Source: Congeria kusceri
Lineage: Eukaryota > Mollusca > Bivalvia > Myida > Dreissenidae
NCBI GenBank assembly: GCA_027627225.1
Contig: CM051025.1
Coordinates: 71,401,069-71,465,068, forward strand
DNA length: 64,000 bases
Reading direction: 5' to 3'
Shown: positions 44,558-56,624 of the stretch, piece by piece
Layout of the letters: every line of letters starts with the position of its first letter
Numbering within the stretch: the first letter of the stretch is position 1
The notes under the pieces: generated by a model
Told to the model about the DNA's origin: nothing
Databases searched by the model: none
The model's input: the letters and a program-made list of their open reading frames with translations, nothing else
Translations under genes and position numbers: made by a program

Positions 44558-45699
44558 AATTATAAATATCTGATTCTCTATAACGGTTGTTTCTTAAAAT
44601 GTGGATTGTATTATGGAGCTCTGTCACACAATTTGTCGATATTTCTGACAGATAATAGATGCACTATTGGTTTGATGTTGAACTAACAGCCTTTTGAAAG
44701 CATTTCTAGGTAACCGAGACAGGCATGTGTTTAATAAAACATTCAATTCAACAAGAGATGCTGTGAATTATTCCAATTTGACAACAACATCAACAACATG
44801 TATCAGCATATAAGCATGATACAATGCTTTTCTGCCACAAGATTTATTGATATCTATTTTAAAGCCATGCAAAAGTTGAAAGAACGGAAACTTAAAACGG
44901 TCATCGTGTAGTCCGTCTTATCATGTGTTTAGGTTGGTATGTATCCTTCAGCAGGAACATTTGGTTTGCCGGATACTGTTTATTAAAGAAACAACACACG
45001 AATGATATCCGATTATTAACAGTTCACATTCGGAGACATGCACGATGTTCTACACAAAACTACACATCGGCCATTTTCCTAGTGTAAGTAATGTTAACAC
45101 AAAACAGAATATCAAACCATTTTAAAACAGCAGTTTTTATGGACATGTTTGGAGGCTTTTTGCTTTGATGCAGTATTTCATGTGAGTGTTCTAAATTAAA
45201 CTTTAAATGTTAAGTATCACTTTTCAGCACCTTAATAGTGCCTTTAAATTGTTTACTTGTATTTAGCTTGACAATCATCTTATATTACTTTTTGGATCAT
45301 TTCAACACAGCAAAGCTAGAACTGACTAGATGAAACCTGCGGAAACTGCCTTCCGTGCGTTGTTTAAAATAGTTTCTCGCCTAATTGCAGACAAAAACGT
45401 CGGAAAGAAAAAAATACGACACTGCGAAATATATTAGCAACGGATTAGACTGGCAAGTTGAAGTTTGCCCATCTTCTCGCAGGGATATTGTAAATCAAAA
45501 CGCTGACAGCGCAGAAAGACTGTTGGTGTCAAAAAATTAAAACGCTGACAGCGTAGAAAGACTGTTGGCAAGAAAAGAAACTACATGTAAAAACAAATGA
45601 AGTTTGAGAGTATTTTCATCACAAGGAACATTTATTGAAGTAAGTCATCTGTCTGTTAGATCATTTCTACAAAACAAATATCGAAACTCATAACTACGT

Positions 45700-46800
45700 T
45701 CGCAACAATTTGGTCCATTTTTTTTCTAACGACAGATTTTCTTAAAACATTTGCACAAACATGTGTCAATGTATACTAAAACTAAAACAGTCTTAAAAAA
45801 TTGGGGTCACCGGCCTTGTTCCGGAAATATTGGGGTTTAAATACGCTACCTGTCGAAGCCTTTTTCAGTTTGTGTGACTAGCAATGTTCAATTACATAAA
45901 GCGTTCATATTCAAACAAGGACGGAGATTTTTAAATGCATCTTTGTTTCAATATTTCGTTTTGCAATATACAAGTGCAGTTTAACGATAAAACGCGCTTT
46001 ATCTATTGTTACCATTAAAAAATGAGTTTTATTGGACACTTAATGAGGTTAATTATGCATTTTATATGCCTTTGAAAACATCAATTAATAATCAAATATT
46101 GGAATATATTTTGTTCCAAACGACAGATTTTGTTAAAAAAATCCACATACATGCGTCATTGTATACTGAAACTAAAACTGTGTTAAAAATAGGGGTCACC
46201 GGCCTTTGTCCGGAAATATTGGGTTTTGAATACGGTTTCTGTTTTTTAATAAATGTTTTAAGTATATGTATGGGAGCTTTTTTTTAAACAAGGTTATGGT
46301 TCTTTCAACTGATATGTTTTCACATGTCTTATTTGGCATTATACAAGTGCATTTTGATAATAAAAAACGCTTTACCTATATTTACTGTTTAAATAATGAA
46401 TTGGCTGGACATTTAAGTAGGGTACTAATAATACCTTTTGAAACGTCATTTATTATGCATCAATATATTTTGTTCCAAACGACAGATTTTCATAAATTTT
46501 CGCACATACATGCACTAATGTATACTTACATCAAAACATTAATAAAAAGAATGGGTCACCGAACTTGTTTGGGAAATATTGGATTTTAAATAGGGTACCT
46601 GTGTAGCTTTTTTCATGTTTCGTGTTTACGTAAACAACGTATCAATTGCTCAAATCGAATGAAGATATTTAATGGATCTTTTTTTTACCAATTTGTTTGA
46701 CAATACATTGTATAGTGTGGTTTTGATATTATAATGCTTTATGAACTTTTAACCATTGACTGGAACTTAATGACTTACAAAGATTTATATTTATTGATTG
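45700..46800. repeat. Three imperfect tandem units of about 370 bp
   Basis: Each unit contains 'cgacagattttcttaaa', 'acatgtgtcaatgtatact', 'ggggtcaccggccttgttcc' and 'ggaaatattgggtttt', at about 45730, 46120 and 46480. The open frames 46006-46287 and 46266-46589 are translations of the units. Confidence 0.7.
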
Positions 46801-49800
46801 AAATTAGTATATTGTAACCTATAAACAATAAAGAAATAATGAAGCAAAAGGAGAAATTAACCCAATTATTTTCTTTTTGTTGCAAACGTCTTTTAGTCAA
46901 CGAAACATGTGAATACATTTAATTGTCACTGCTAGTGTTGCAAGTTATAATTTAAAAAGAAGATATTATTTACTTATTATTTTATACAATATCTGTTGTT
47001 TGATTAAATTTGTATTAAAATAATAAAGTTTGTTAAATTACTATAGTTTATCATTATAAATGGAAATTGCTTCTCTAAAATGCGACTACATGCCCGTCAG
47101 ATGTAATTTCGTAAGTCAAAATGGAGTTAAGTTGAATTTCCAACGTATAAAACGTTGTTATAACATAATGATTGGAAAGTTGAGGAATCGGAAAGGGAGA
47201 GATTTATACACGAGAGCTTGTGCTATACTAACAGTAAACAATATCATATAGGACGGTTCCCTGTATACTTAATCACAAATAATAATTTACGAATAACATA
47301 TTTGGAACTTGTCTAAAAACAACTGGTCACCGGACCGGTCGTCCTTCGAAGACAACCGCTCCGAGCACAAATTCATAGGTCACGGACCGACGGACACGCG
47401 TTAAGGTCGAGCCCTGTAGACTACTTAAATAAATTGTTATAAGCTGGTATTTCACCTAATTGAAGATGGAGATCCAGGCCACTGTCTTTTGCAAATTTAA
47501 ACGTATAGAGCGCACGTCTAATTCAATGCTATTTATATACGACATTCTCATCGTTTTTTTGTAATTCGTGAGAGGCAAATATTTTTGTGCAAACTATTTC
47601 AAAAGCAAACAGAGTTATATGCATACAAGTCAATCTACAACGGGTAAAAATAGTCGATGAACCGTACAAGTTCGAATCAATTGTCAGTGCTTTTTATCAC
47701 AAGCGCTATGCTCGGTAAATACCGATTAAATTAAAAATATGTTATATTAGTAAAATACACTCAAAACTATCTTTAGAAGTACAATGCTTTTCCACAAATC
47801 GTATGCATACTTTAAAAACAATAGCAATCGTCAATCGAGTGGTTACGATTGCTCCGCTATATGCACTGAGTCAATACACTGTTGTTAAAATTACGCAATA
47901 TGATGTAACACACGTCTGCAGTTAACTAGTAAACAGCACAAACAGATACACTATCATACCTATGTGAATAGACATAAGATGAATTCACTTGTAGATGTGG
48001 ACTAACTGGATTATTATTCTTGTTTATTAGTGTTTAAGTCGGATCTATTTCTTGTCATCTATTCATGAATGGAAAAGTAGCATCGATAACAGGAAGCCTC
48101 ACTGCTCAATGAGCAAAGCGGAGTAATTTATCGATTTACTGACTCGTAGCCTTCAGAGTAAAGAAGTAGTTCCCTCAAGACCGATTTCTGAATACAACTA
48201 CTAAATCCTGTTGGCTTGCGCCAACAGTCTAAAAACTATGTATAAAAGCAGGTGAATTATGAGTGCATTTTTGCTAAACAGGAAACATTTGTTAGAATGA
48301 TGTTCAATTTACCACCTTTGACTTGATAATATGGCTTCCTTATTCTATAGATCATAACACATCATAATAAAAATTCATTTGTAAGTAATACAAACGGAAT
48401 TATATACATGCCAGTTAACAAGTGAATCTGCAACGAGCCATGCAGAATAATCGATTAAGCGTGGTAGTTAGGAACATCGATTGTTAGTGATTCGTAGCCT
48501 ACTGAGTCAAAAGTAGGTCATACGATGTGTGCTATCGATCTTCTAAACTATAAACTAAGAATGAAGAACGTTCATAATTATTTTCCACTTCGACATATCA
48601 AGAACTGCGACTTAATCGAGTTCGATATAACGAATTTCAGCTGCATCACACCCTTCGCATGTGGTAACATGCATTTCTAACAGTAATGTGTGACGTTTAC
48701 TATGATCACATGAAAATTGTTTTCGTCTGTATATTGCCATGTTGTGTTTTTTTTTTCGTCGTTTTTAACAGTATTTCAGTCATATCACGGCGGTCAGTTA
48801 ACCTACTCACACTTTTCCTGGGCAAGCTTAACAAATCTAAGCGGTTTACTAGTACTACTTGTACATACCTACGCCAGTAACTGACAACTGCCCTACGTGA
48901 ATCAGAGGAAGGGGGAGAATGGCCGTAGAAATATAAATATGACGAATCTCCATACAAGTTATGTGGCCAGGCTGGTATTCGAACACACGATCCCGAATTG
49001 ACAGTCCAGCTATGCATGACGATTGTATTACAGTGAATGAAAGACAACTCTTTGGACTTGCTTTATTTCTTCGGTTGGCAGTTATCTTTCCTTAAATAAC
49101 TTTTAAAATTTAGAAAGGCACATCCGTAGAGAAATTCGTGTTCAGCAACACAGGGTTGTTTATCTAAAAAAAGTGACCAGTTGCCTAAATTGGGTCTTAA
49201 ACATCACGGAAAATGGAAAAAACAACAACATAAAAACCCATAAATTATTAAAAACTTATGAGAAAATGTCAATGTCACGCATTTGTGTTTTAACCCGGTT
49301 TAAAGCCGAGACAAACCTCAAACTTGACACAGATTTAATCAAATCTATATAAAATGAAATTTCAAAAAACATATAACACAGCTCATTAATTCAAATGATA
49401 AGGTTCTAATCTTCGTGTTCAATGAGGATGTGATCAATATTTTTTTCTGATAAAGTTCTTTTTTGTTAATTATTGATCACTCGGCTTTTACCATGTTGGG
49501 TTCAGTGGTTTTATAATAATCGACATCACCTACTCTTACATGAAGGGTCCCAATACAGTGAATTTTACAGCATTTAATCAAATTGTTGTAGCATCTTGTA
49601 ATATTCATTCTAAGATGATACTCGCTGAACTTTCTATAGAAAAACAACAAAATCATCGTTGTTAAACTACCCATAAACAACGCGGAGCATAGTAACAAGA
49701 AGTTTCAATTACAATTGCAAAAATATTTGTCAAATTATGTTAGAATCAAAATAATTTTCGCATTCTCTTTGTTTATCGGCCAATAAACAACTCTTTGTCG

Positions 49801-50304
49801 TTCTGGTTCTTTGTCGTTCTTTGTCGTTCAACTCGGGCTCACGCTCTCGTGGTTTAATTCCTACGCATCAGCGAAAATTACTTCTTAAATATACGATTTT
49901 GCCCCGAAACTGGCATACACGTAACACAACCAAACTTCACCTTATACGGTGAGTTGAAATAGTGTATGCATTGTTTGAAATCCAGTGTTTACCTGCCAGT
50001 CTGTCAAGAGGAAGAGTGTTGGACACCGCGACCGACGATTAATAGACCTTTACAGCATTTGTCTACTAACATTTATACTCGTGCCAACTAATGTTAAAGG
50101 CACATAATTAATGTTCTTCACAAACACTTCACAAGCATTTACACTTTTGTGTAAAATAGGTTCACAGTTTAATACAGAATATTCGAGTATATTCACTGGA
50201 TAAAACACGAGATTAATTTGAAAACAGTTGACATTTGTTGAAACGTTTATTAGACAAATTGTCCGCATTCCACCTTGTAGGAACCAATGTGGATGAAAAC
50301 TGTA
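46801..50304. other. AT-rich non-coding DNA; tRNA-like remnant near 48965-49025
   Basis: On the minus strand, 48965-49025 shows a box-A-like 'catgcatagctggac' and a box-B-like 'gtgttcgaataccagc', suggesting a tRNA-derived SINE remnant. The rest shows no convincing exon. The frame 47060-47251 (63 codons) has no splice support. Confidence 0.35.
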
Positions 50305-50515
50305 TGAGGCGTGTCGTGGGAAACCCGCACAGGCTAATCCGGTAGAAACTCTTTCCGCTTTTATGGTATTTTCTGTTGCAAGGAAGTCTGTTCTAAACAT
50401 AAATCGGAGACGTAAAAAAGTGCCGTCCTGGATTAGCCTGTGCGGACTGCACAGGCTGATCCGGGACGATACTTTACGCACATGCATTAAGTCCGGTTTT
50501 CTCACGACACGCCTC
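50305..50515. mobile_element. Fold-back MITE of the AGGCGTGTCGTGGGAAA family, copy 2
   Basis: 'gaggcgtgtcgtgggaaacc' and 'ggttttctcacgacacgcctc' bound 211 bp with the core hairpin 'gcctgtgcggactgcacagg'. 'gtat' or 'tata' flanks both ends. Confidence 0.8.
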
Positions 50516-51011
50516 GTATATATTTTAATTTTGTCAGTATTCTATTACATACGGAGCCTTCTCAATATGGTTCAACCATGCAACCGTTTTGTGTCATACT
50601 ATACGTTGCCCACAAGGTTCATATACACGTACATAATTAAAAAAAAACAACTTACGTAACTAACAAAACACGTGCAAAAGAAGCTGAATGAAGCTTTCGC
50701 CACCAGTCATCACTATTTCTGCTTTTAAGTTATATTTGTACAATCGCTACCATAAATCTACAAAAACTAATCCGACAATGTTACGAAAATACCGCATGAA
50801 TGATTTAAATAATTTAATAATATGTATGATATTAAAGTCGAGACACAATAAAAGTCTTATTGTCTTTTACGGGACTTCCCCATTTCATTTTCTTTCCAAT
50901 CACAACGTGCCGTGAACGCGAATATACGACGAAGGATTATATAGGTATATAGATCGGTTGTTGGTATGAATGGTTGGTCTAGTATGTTTAAATCTGTTAA
51001 ATTCAAGATAG

Positions 51012-51137
51012 CTGAGCCGAAACGTTCAAAACTTCCGTCTTAAACTAGTTGGAGATATTTTATCAACGAAAGCTGTGCAGAAGCGAGTAGAAGATGAAAA
51101 GGATCCGTTTGTTGATAAACCTGTGATAACATCTTAG
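51012..51137 (+). CDS. Weak candidate terminal exon, 41 codons
   Basis: An open frame after 'gatag' reads NFRLKLVGDILSTKAVQKRV then EDEKDPFVDKPVITS and a stop. The composition is protein-like, but the acceptor lacks a pyrimidine tract and no partner exon is known. Confidence 0.2.
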   Translation: MSRNVQNFRLKLVGDILSTKAVQKRVEDEKDPFVDKPVITS

Positions 51138-52594
51138 AGAGTCAACTGTTTTCCGGGTTTTTACGGAAATAGAGGTTTGGACGTACGTTTTATTATTATT
51201 GGTTTCAATGATAATTTATTTACGAATTTCATAATTGTATTAGTTTATAGGATTTTTAATAACTTATAAAACAAATGAAATAACATATATAACAAACACA
51301 ATGCATACGACTCGAGTGTATGACTTCCAACAGTTACAAGTATACATAAAGGGGTCATATTTAAATGAAAAATGTCTGTTTACAATTGTCAGTAACTTAG
51401 TGGGAAGTTGCGAATGGTAGTATGAACTATAGATGACCTTAATAGCGGATACATGCTGGGGTATTTTTGAGGTGGTGACTGTAGCCATATCTTCCTTACT
51501 TGTCATTGTCAGCGCGATTGTTATACATGGAGATCAATGTTAAATGTGGAGGTAGCGTTTATAGTCGTAAACACATATGTTTGGCGTGTGGTAATTTTTG
51601 TTCGAGTGCCCCGGGATTCTCTCCCATATGGCCATCGCGCGCAGAAAACTTGTTAGCTGGGTTACGGGGGATAGCGCATTGTACAGGAGACGCTCGAATC
51701 CAGAGGCAAAGATAGTTATTCTAGTGCCCGTGTGAAGAACTTAGTACACTGCACTTTGGTTAAAGTCTAATGCGAAAGACGAGTTAGTAGGTTAGGGTGT
51801 AGCGGGGGCTCGAACCTGGTTTCAACATATGGCCTGAAAGATACTACACGTATTATAGCATTACAACCACATAATAAATAGGTTATAGCGTTTACAAATG
51901 TTTTAAATGAGTACCAGAGAAATATGCGTTGAAGAATTTTGCAAAAAATAATTATATATATTTCTGCATTTTGTCTTGGATTGAACTCGTTCACTTTAGA
52001 CTTATAAACATAAACACATTATTAATTAGAATAGTTTCCTCATACATATTAATGTATTAAATTTATTAGATGTACCATATAGTTCAATATCTCTATATTG
52101 TCGGGCAGTTATAATATAGGCCTCAATATATTTTGTTTTCTTTCGCCATTATTTAATCAGCCATTAAATGATACGACTGTTAAAATGTACAACGGTTTTG
52201 TTCTAAATCGCACATGTGTCCTGTGTCGAAGACCATCGCGGGTAAGATGACATTAAATAATCAAACAGTTGATAACACTTTTGTTAGATGTGCAAATCAT
52301 TTTACCATGAATCGAAATTAAAATAACCCAAGGTTGTATAAAAATTATATACTTGATTTCAGCAGTCGTATTTTAGCAATCGTATAATGTATTGCGAAAC
52401 TGAAATACACCAAAAACAAACTTATATTAACCTAAGCTCTTTCAGTTTTCTTCGACCACTGATATTAAATAAGATCTTGTACTGAAACCAATAAATATCC
52501 TCCTTCTTGTTGTTATCTTTCCCTAGCATGTGACTGGTGAATGGTTCATTTCTTGAAGTGCCTTGTCTAAAATTTACAAAATGCTTTATTTCAG

Positions 52595-52725
52595 CGTTGA
52601 TATTTGGAAGCTGTTATCCATGGATCGAACAAACGACAGACCAGCAGATCTATCAAGACTTTGAAACCACGACAAAGACACATGAAAGCCAATCTACAAC
52701 CATGAAAAACTCTGATAAATCGTAG
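52595..52725 (+). CDS. Terminal exon of an unidentified plus-strand gene
   Basis: A strong acceptor (atgctttatttcag) precedes 43 open codons to TAG at 52723-52725. The exon begins in the middle of a codon, so an upstream exon ending with one extra base is expected. The peptide starts LIFGSCYPWIEQTTDQQIYQ and is then hydrophilic, rich in Thr, Lys and Ser (ETTTKTHESQSTTMKNSDKS), like a cytoplasmic tail after a membrane segment. No upstream partner exon could be identified. It lies only 217 bp before the ATG of the next gene on the same strand. Family unknown. Confidence 0.45.
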
Positions 52726-52794
52726 TGTTTAACAGAAGATTTGTTAAAACAAATCCGTTGTTAATTAACGTGTTACGTGACGGACTTTGTAGTT

Positions 52795-53210
52795 GCTTCC
52801 ACGTGAAACGCGAAGCAGTTTGTCTTCGTTTCCACGTGCAACGTGACGTAGATTCCACGTGCGACGCATAGTGACGCACTTTGTCGTTGTTCCCACGTGT
52901 AACCTGACGTAGTTCGCCGCTGCTTCCACGTATCACGTAGTATGACCGACGGCAAGATGTCAGGGGACAGTCTCTCGCTAGTGTCCGGCACCTCTGGACT
53001 CACCATACGGCGCAATTTCTGCGAAGGCTGGGTTGAGCACAAACAGCACACACAGGTAAGCACGTGTCAGTATACATATACGCTCGTAGTTAAACACGTG
53101 TCCGTATAGTTTATTGCACGTGTCAGCATAGATGAGCACAAAACAGTATGGTTTAGGCACTCAATATTTGTTTGTCAGTGTAAAGTGCCAATATAGTTCA
53201 CCACGTGTCA
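52795..53210. promoter_or_regulatory. Cluster of eight CACGTG E-boxes in two minisatellite-like arrays
   Basis: CACGTG occurs at 52800, 52833, 52856, 52894 (upstream of the ATG at 52942) and at 53061, 53095, 53117 and 53202 (in intron 1). Chance would give about one per 4 kb. The upstream four sit in imperfect units of 'ttccacgtg.aacgtgacg', the downstream four in units of 'cacgtgtcagtata'. E-boxes bind bHLH factors; whether these are used is unknown. Confidence 0.6.
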
Positions 53211-53788
53211 CAATAGTAACAGCAGAGCCATTGTACGACCGGTTCATTTCAGAGTTGTTACGTCTGTTTTATTGTACATGTAGTTACGCCGCATTTGTCA
53301 GTATAATAATGATTAGTTTAACAGTTGTCAGTGTAAATTGTTAGTATAAATGTTGATGTTATACCGGTAATATATAACACACGTTTATGCTACCGCAAGA
53401 CAGTTAGGTTTCAGATGAGGCGTGTCGTGGGAAACCGGGCTTAAAGCATATGCGTCAAGTGTCGTTAAAAACGACTTGGATTAGCCTGTGCGGACTCCCT
53501 AGGCTAATCCGGGACGACACTTTCCGCCTACATTGGATTTATGTTAGAAGAGACTGTTTGGAAACGGAAAAGACCATAAAAGCGGAAAGTGTCGTCATGC
53601 ATTAGCCAGACTGGCACAGACTGCAAAGGCTATTTCGGGACGACACTTAACGCACATGCATTTAGCCCGGTTTTCCTACGACACGCCTTATATGTTAATT
53701 ACATCCTAAGTCCACATTTAACCCCCAATTCCATTTCTTTAGAGCTTTTAAAAAACGACTTCGAAAAGGATGCGCGCATCGTCGACAG
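52942..53788 (+). CDS. First two exons of an unidentified plus-strand gene
   Basis: Exon 1 is 52942-53055 (ATG to donor CAG/gtaagc, 38 codons, phase 0). Exon 2 is 53745-53788 (acceptor ccatttctttagag, donor AG/gtaatg). In phase 0 the join reads ...WVEHKQHTQ/LLKNDFEKDARIVD. Exon 1 starts MTDGKMSGDSLSLVSGTSGL and continues TIRRNFCEGWVEH. There is no signal peptide and no recognised motif. Exon 2 ends with two bases of a codon, so another exon must follow. Intron 1 contains a fold-back MITE (53416-53688) and part of the E-box cluster. A later exon at 63781 may belong to the same gene. Confidence 0.55.
53416..53688. mobile_element. Fold-back MITE of the AGGCGTGTCGTGGGAAA family, copy 3
   Basis: 'gaggcgtgtcgtgggaaacc' and 'ggttttcctacgacacgcc' bound a 273-bp element with two internal 'gggacgacactt' motifs. 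It lies in intron 1 of the plus-strand gene. The open frame at 53589-53792 starts inside it. Confidence 0.8.
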
Positions 53789-54277
53789 GTAATGTGACAA
53801 CATGTGCGTCAAAATTTTGTTTTTTTGTTGTCCTAGGCTATTTCGACTGTAGTCAGATAAACAATTGATTCATAGTCTTTAATTAAAATATTTGACATAA
53901 ATTTAGCCACTTCCTTGCAAATATTATTCCCCTCCAGCCCAAGAAATTTTACACGATTAACAAAAGATTGAACATTTTTAATAAAACAAGCATTACGTTA
54001 CAATTATAATTATGTTAACCAGTCATTTACAAAAACGTAAATAAATAAAAACTAAATAAAATAGTAAAAAGGTAGTTAATAGAAATAATAAAGCAAACAA
54101 CGCATACCTTTAATTCTTTCAATATACCTGACTTGACGTTAATTCATTAAAAACACCAAGGGGATTTTGTTGATTGAGACATATAAATAGTGCAGCACCG
54201 GTGATTTATTCGTTTATTATTTTGAAACAATCATAACATTCATTGAAGTACGAACGACTGCATGTTGCATAATTTCT
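53789..54277. other. AT-rich intron or intergenic DNA
   Basis: No exon with good splice sites was seen. The stretch is AT-rich with simple A and T runs. Confidence 0.4.
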
Positions 54278-54379
54278 TTAACTTATGATTATTATTATTA
54301 TTATTAGTAGTATTATAAGTAGTAGTAATAGTAGTAGTAGTAATAGAAGTAGTAGTAGCAGTAGTTGTTGTTGTTGTAA

Positions 54380-54425
<46 letters not shown>

Positions 54426-54690
54426 TGTTGTTGTAGCAGTAGTTGTAGTAGTAATAGTACTGTAGTATTTTGCTAACTTGCTCCGTCCCTCCGTCCCTCC
54501 CTCCTCCCTCAGTCCCTCCCTCCCTCAGTTCGTCCCTCTCCCTCCCTCCCTCCCTCCCTCCCTCCCTCCCTCCCTCCCTCCCTCACTCACTCACTCACTC
54601 ACTCATTCACTCATTCACTCATTCACTCATTCACTCACTCACTCACTCACTTACTCACTCACTAACACAGTCACTCACGACGACGATCAT
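54278..54690. repeat. Compound microsatellite
   Basis: (TTA/TAG/TTG)n at 54285-54470 is followed by (CCCT)n and then (CACT/CATT)n at 54485-54665. Poly-Ser and Pro/Ser/His frames here are artefacts of the repeat. Confidence 0.95.
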
Positions 54691-55425
54691 TTTAACTTTT
54701 CTGAATAATAAAGTCCTATTCATGCGCAGAATTACAGTCGAGACAATGACAACATTTTGCTTATAAATTTGAAATCTGATTGCATTTAAATATTATCATA
54801 CAATGTCGTCACGCATGTACTAAATATTAGATTATTATGAAGATCTTTAAATTAAAATGTCTACATTTATCTAAAACCACATTACTTGTATAGTAAAATT
54901 TGATTCATGGCAGACGGAAATAATTCTTGTTACACGATTTAAATATTTATATCTGAAACCACAAAACCGTTCTCTAAGTTAACACGTTCCAATTACATTA
55001 TTAATTAAAATTTACTTATTCACTTATTAAATTAATGTCAATTAATGCCATCCCGCCACTTTACAGCCGTAATTTTCGACCATTAAGGACTATATTGTAG
55101 ATTGTCTCATATTTTCTGTCGGTCAGCAGTTCGAGTTTCTCAAAATTGGCATTTGAATTTTTTTTGTCTTTTTGTTTTGAAAGTGTTTGCATCATTGGAT
55201 TCCACGGCATTTTTTAAACAAAACAAATAGGTCATTTTTATATAAGTATATATTCATTTTTCATCTAACCTGTTGTATTTCTGCCATTTGGGGTATCTGA
55301 ATAGCCAAGTTACTCGCGCCAGTATTCATGAAACATACTGAAATGTAATAATTGAAGCTTAAATCCATTAAATTCATTACAGATATTAATACATGTGCAA
55401 TAAGTTGGAAGGATAGAACCATACA
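54691..55425. other. AT-rich DNA without recognisable content
   Basis: No exon, terminal repeat or RNA gene was recognised. Confidence 0.35.
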
Positions 55426-55604
55426 TGAGGCGTGTCTTGGGAAAACCGGGCTTAATGCATGTGCGCTTTCCGCTTTAATGGTATTTTCTGATTCAATGAA
55501 GTTACTTCTAAACATAAATCCACTGTAGTCGGAAAGTGCCGTCCTTGATTAGAGACGACACTTTACGCACATGCATTAAGTCCGGTTTTATCACGACACG
55601 CGTC
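55426..55604. mobile_element. Fold-back MITE of the AGGCGTGTCGTGGGAAA family, copy 4
   Basis: 'gaggcgtgtcttgggaaaac' and 'ggttttatcacgacacgcg' bound a 179-bp diverged and shortened copy. Confidence 0.75.
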
Positions 55605-56624
55605 ATTCATTATAATTTAAATTCTTGAAATATGAAATCTGCAACAATTTTGCCATGTTGGTACTAAAGATTGAGGATTGATTAAGCAAAAACTGAAGTA
55701 AAGTAGACAGAAGTTGTACAATATCGTCATTTCAGTCAGGAATACCAGTCAGTACCAGTAGAATAATTACCGTACCTACATGTACCCACTGTATGTCGCA
55801 TGGATGGTTGTTGACGTTTATGAAACACACGGACACGCGCATTATATAAAAAAAAGTTGTCCAGGGCCGGTATTCACAAAGCTCCTAAGGAAAATCTTAA
55901 TTTAAGGTTAACTGAAGTGAAAATTTCATATAAAATGTTCTATTTAAAATCCAATTATACTTGTTTTTTCCAATTAGTATAATATGAAAGACATAAACAA
56001 TATTAACTAGTTTGGACCTTTTTAATGTAAAATGACCTTTACATAAAACGGCCATAGAAATAAGTAGTTTGATGAATTTAAGGTATTTCCTCAAGATTTC
56101 CCTAAGGCACTTTGTGAATAGGGGCCATTTATCTTTAAAAATTCAAAAATGTTTGGATGATTTATCTGCTATCCAAATATATAGCGATCAAAAGCTAAAG
56201 ACAAGTGAATGCCGATATGTGTTCATAATAATGAAAATTATTTTTATGTACATCGTGTGCTCTGGTATGACCGCATGTTTACCATGACATTAGCTTTCAA
56301 TTATTTATATTTGACAAAATGCATTAGTTTTTAAAAAATTACTTGATTGTATGCTTAGTGGACACATATTGAATTGAATCAAATGTTTATGAAAGAAGTG
56401 TTGTAATTAGGGATGTCTCAATATACCGGTATATTGGTATATTGCAGTATTTGATTCTGCAATAACATATTGCAATATAATTGTACATACCAGTATATTG
56501 CACAATTTATGTGGTCTTTTGTGTCCTTCCATTTTTATACATTCAGTGGTTACATAATTTTTTAATTAATTCAAGCACACTTATTGTCAATGACAGAAAA
56601 TTGAAACACTGTAACAGTTGATAG
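55605..56624. other. AT-rich DNA with one imperfect inverted repeat
   Basis: 'ggtattcacaaagctcctaaggaaaatctt' near 55872 recurs in reverse near 56090-56130 ('caagatttccctaaggcact', 'tttgtgaataggggcc'), marking a fold-back element at about 55865-56130. A related phrase is at 27812-27842. No exon is supported. Confidence 0.5.

Noticed and set aside
48706..49047. 113-codon minus-strand frame
   Set aside because: It crosses a tRNA-like SINE remnant and a T-rich run, and has no motif.
51264..51506. 80-codon minus-strand frame ending in a hydrophobic segment
   Set aside because: It could be a tiny membrane protein, but no homologue, splice or promoter signal supports it.
51600..51830. tRNA-like box-B motifs (gctcgaatccag and ggttcgagcccc on the minus strand)
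   Set aside because: The motif matches are short, no convincing box A lies at the right distance, and no stem structure could be confirmed.
54285..54766. Ser- and Pro-rich frames
   Set aside because: They are translations of the compound microsatellite, with several overlapping frames open at once.
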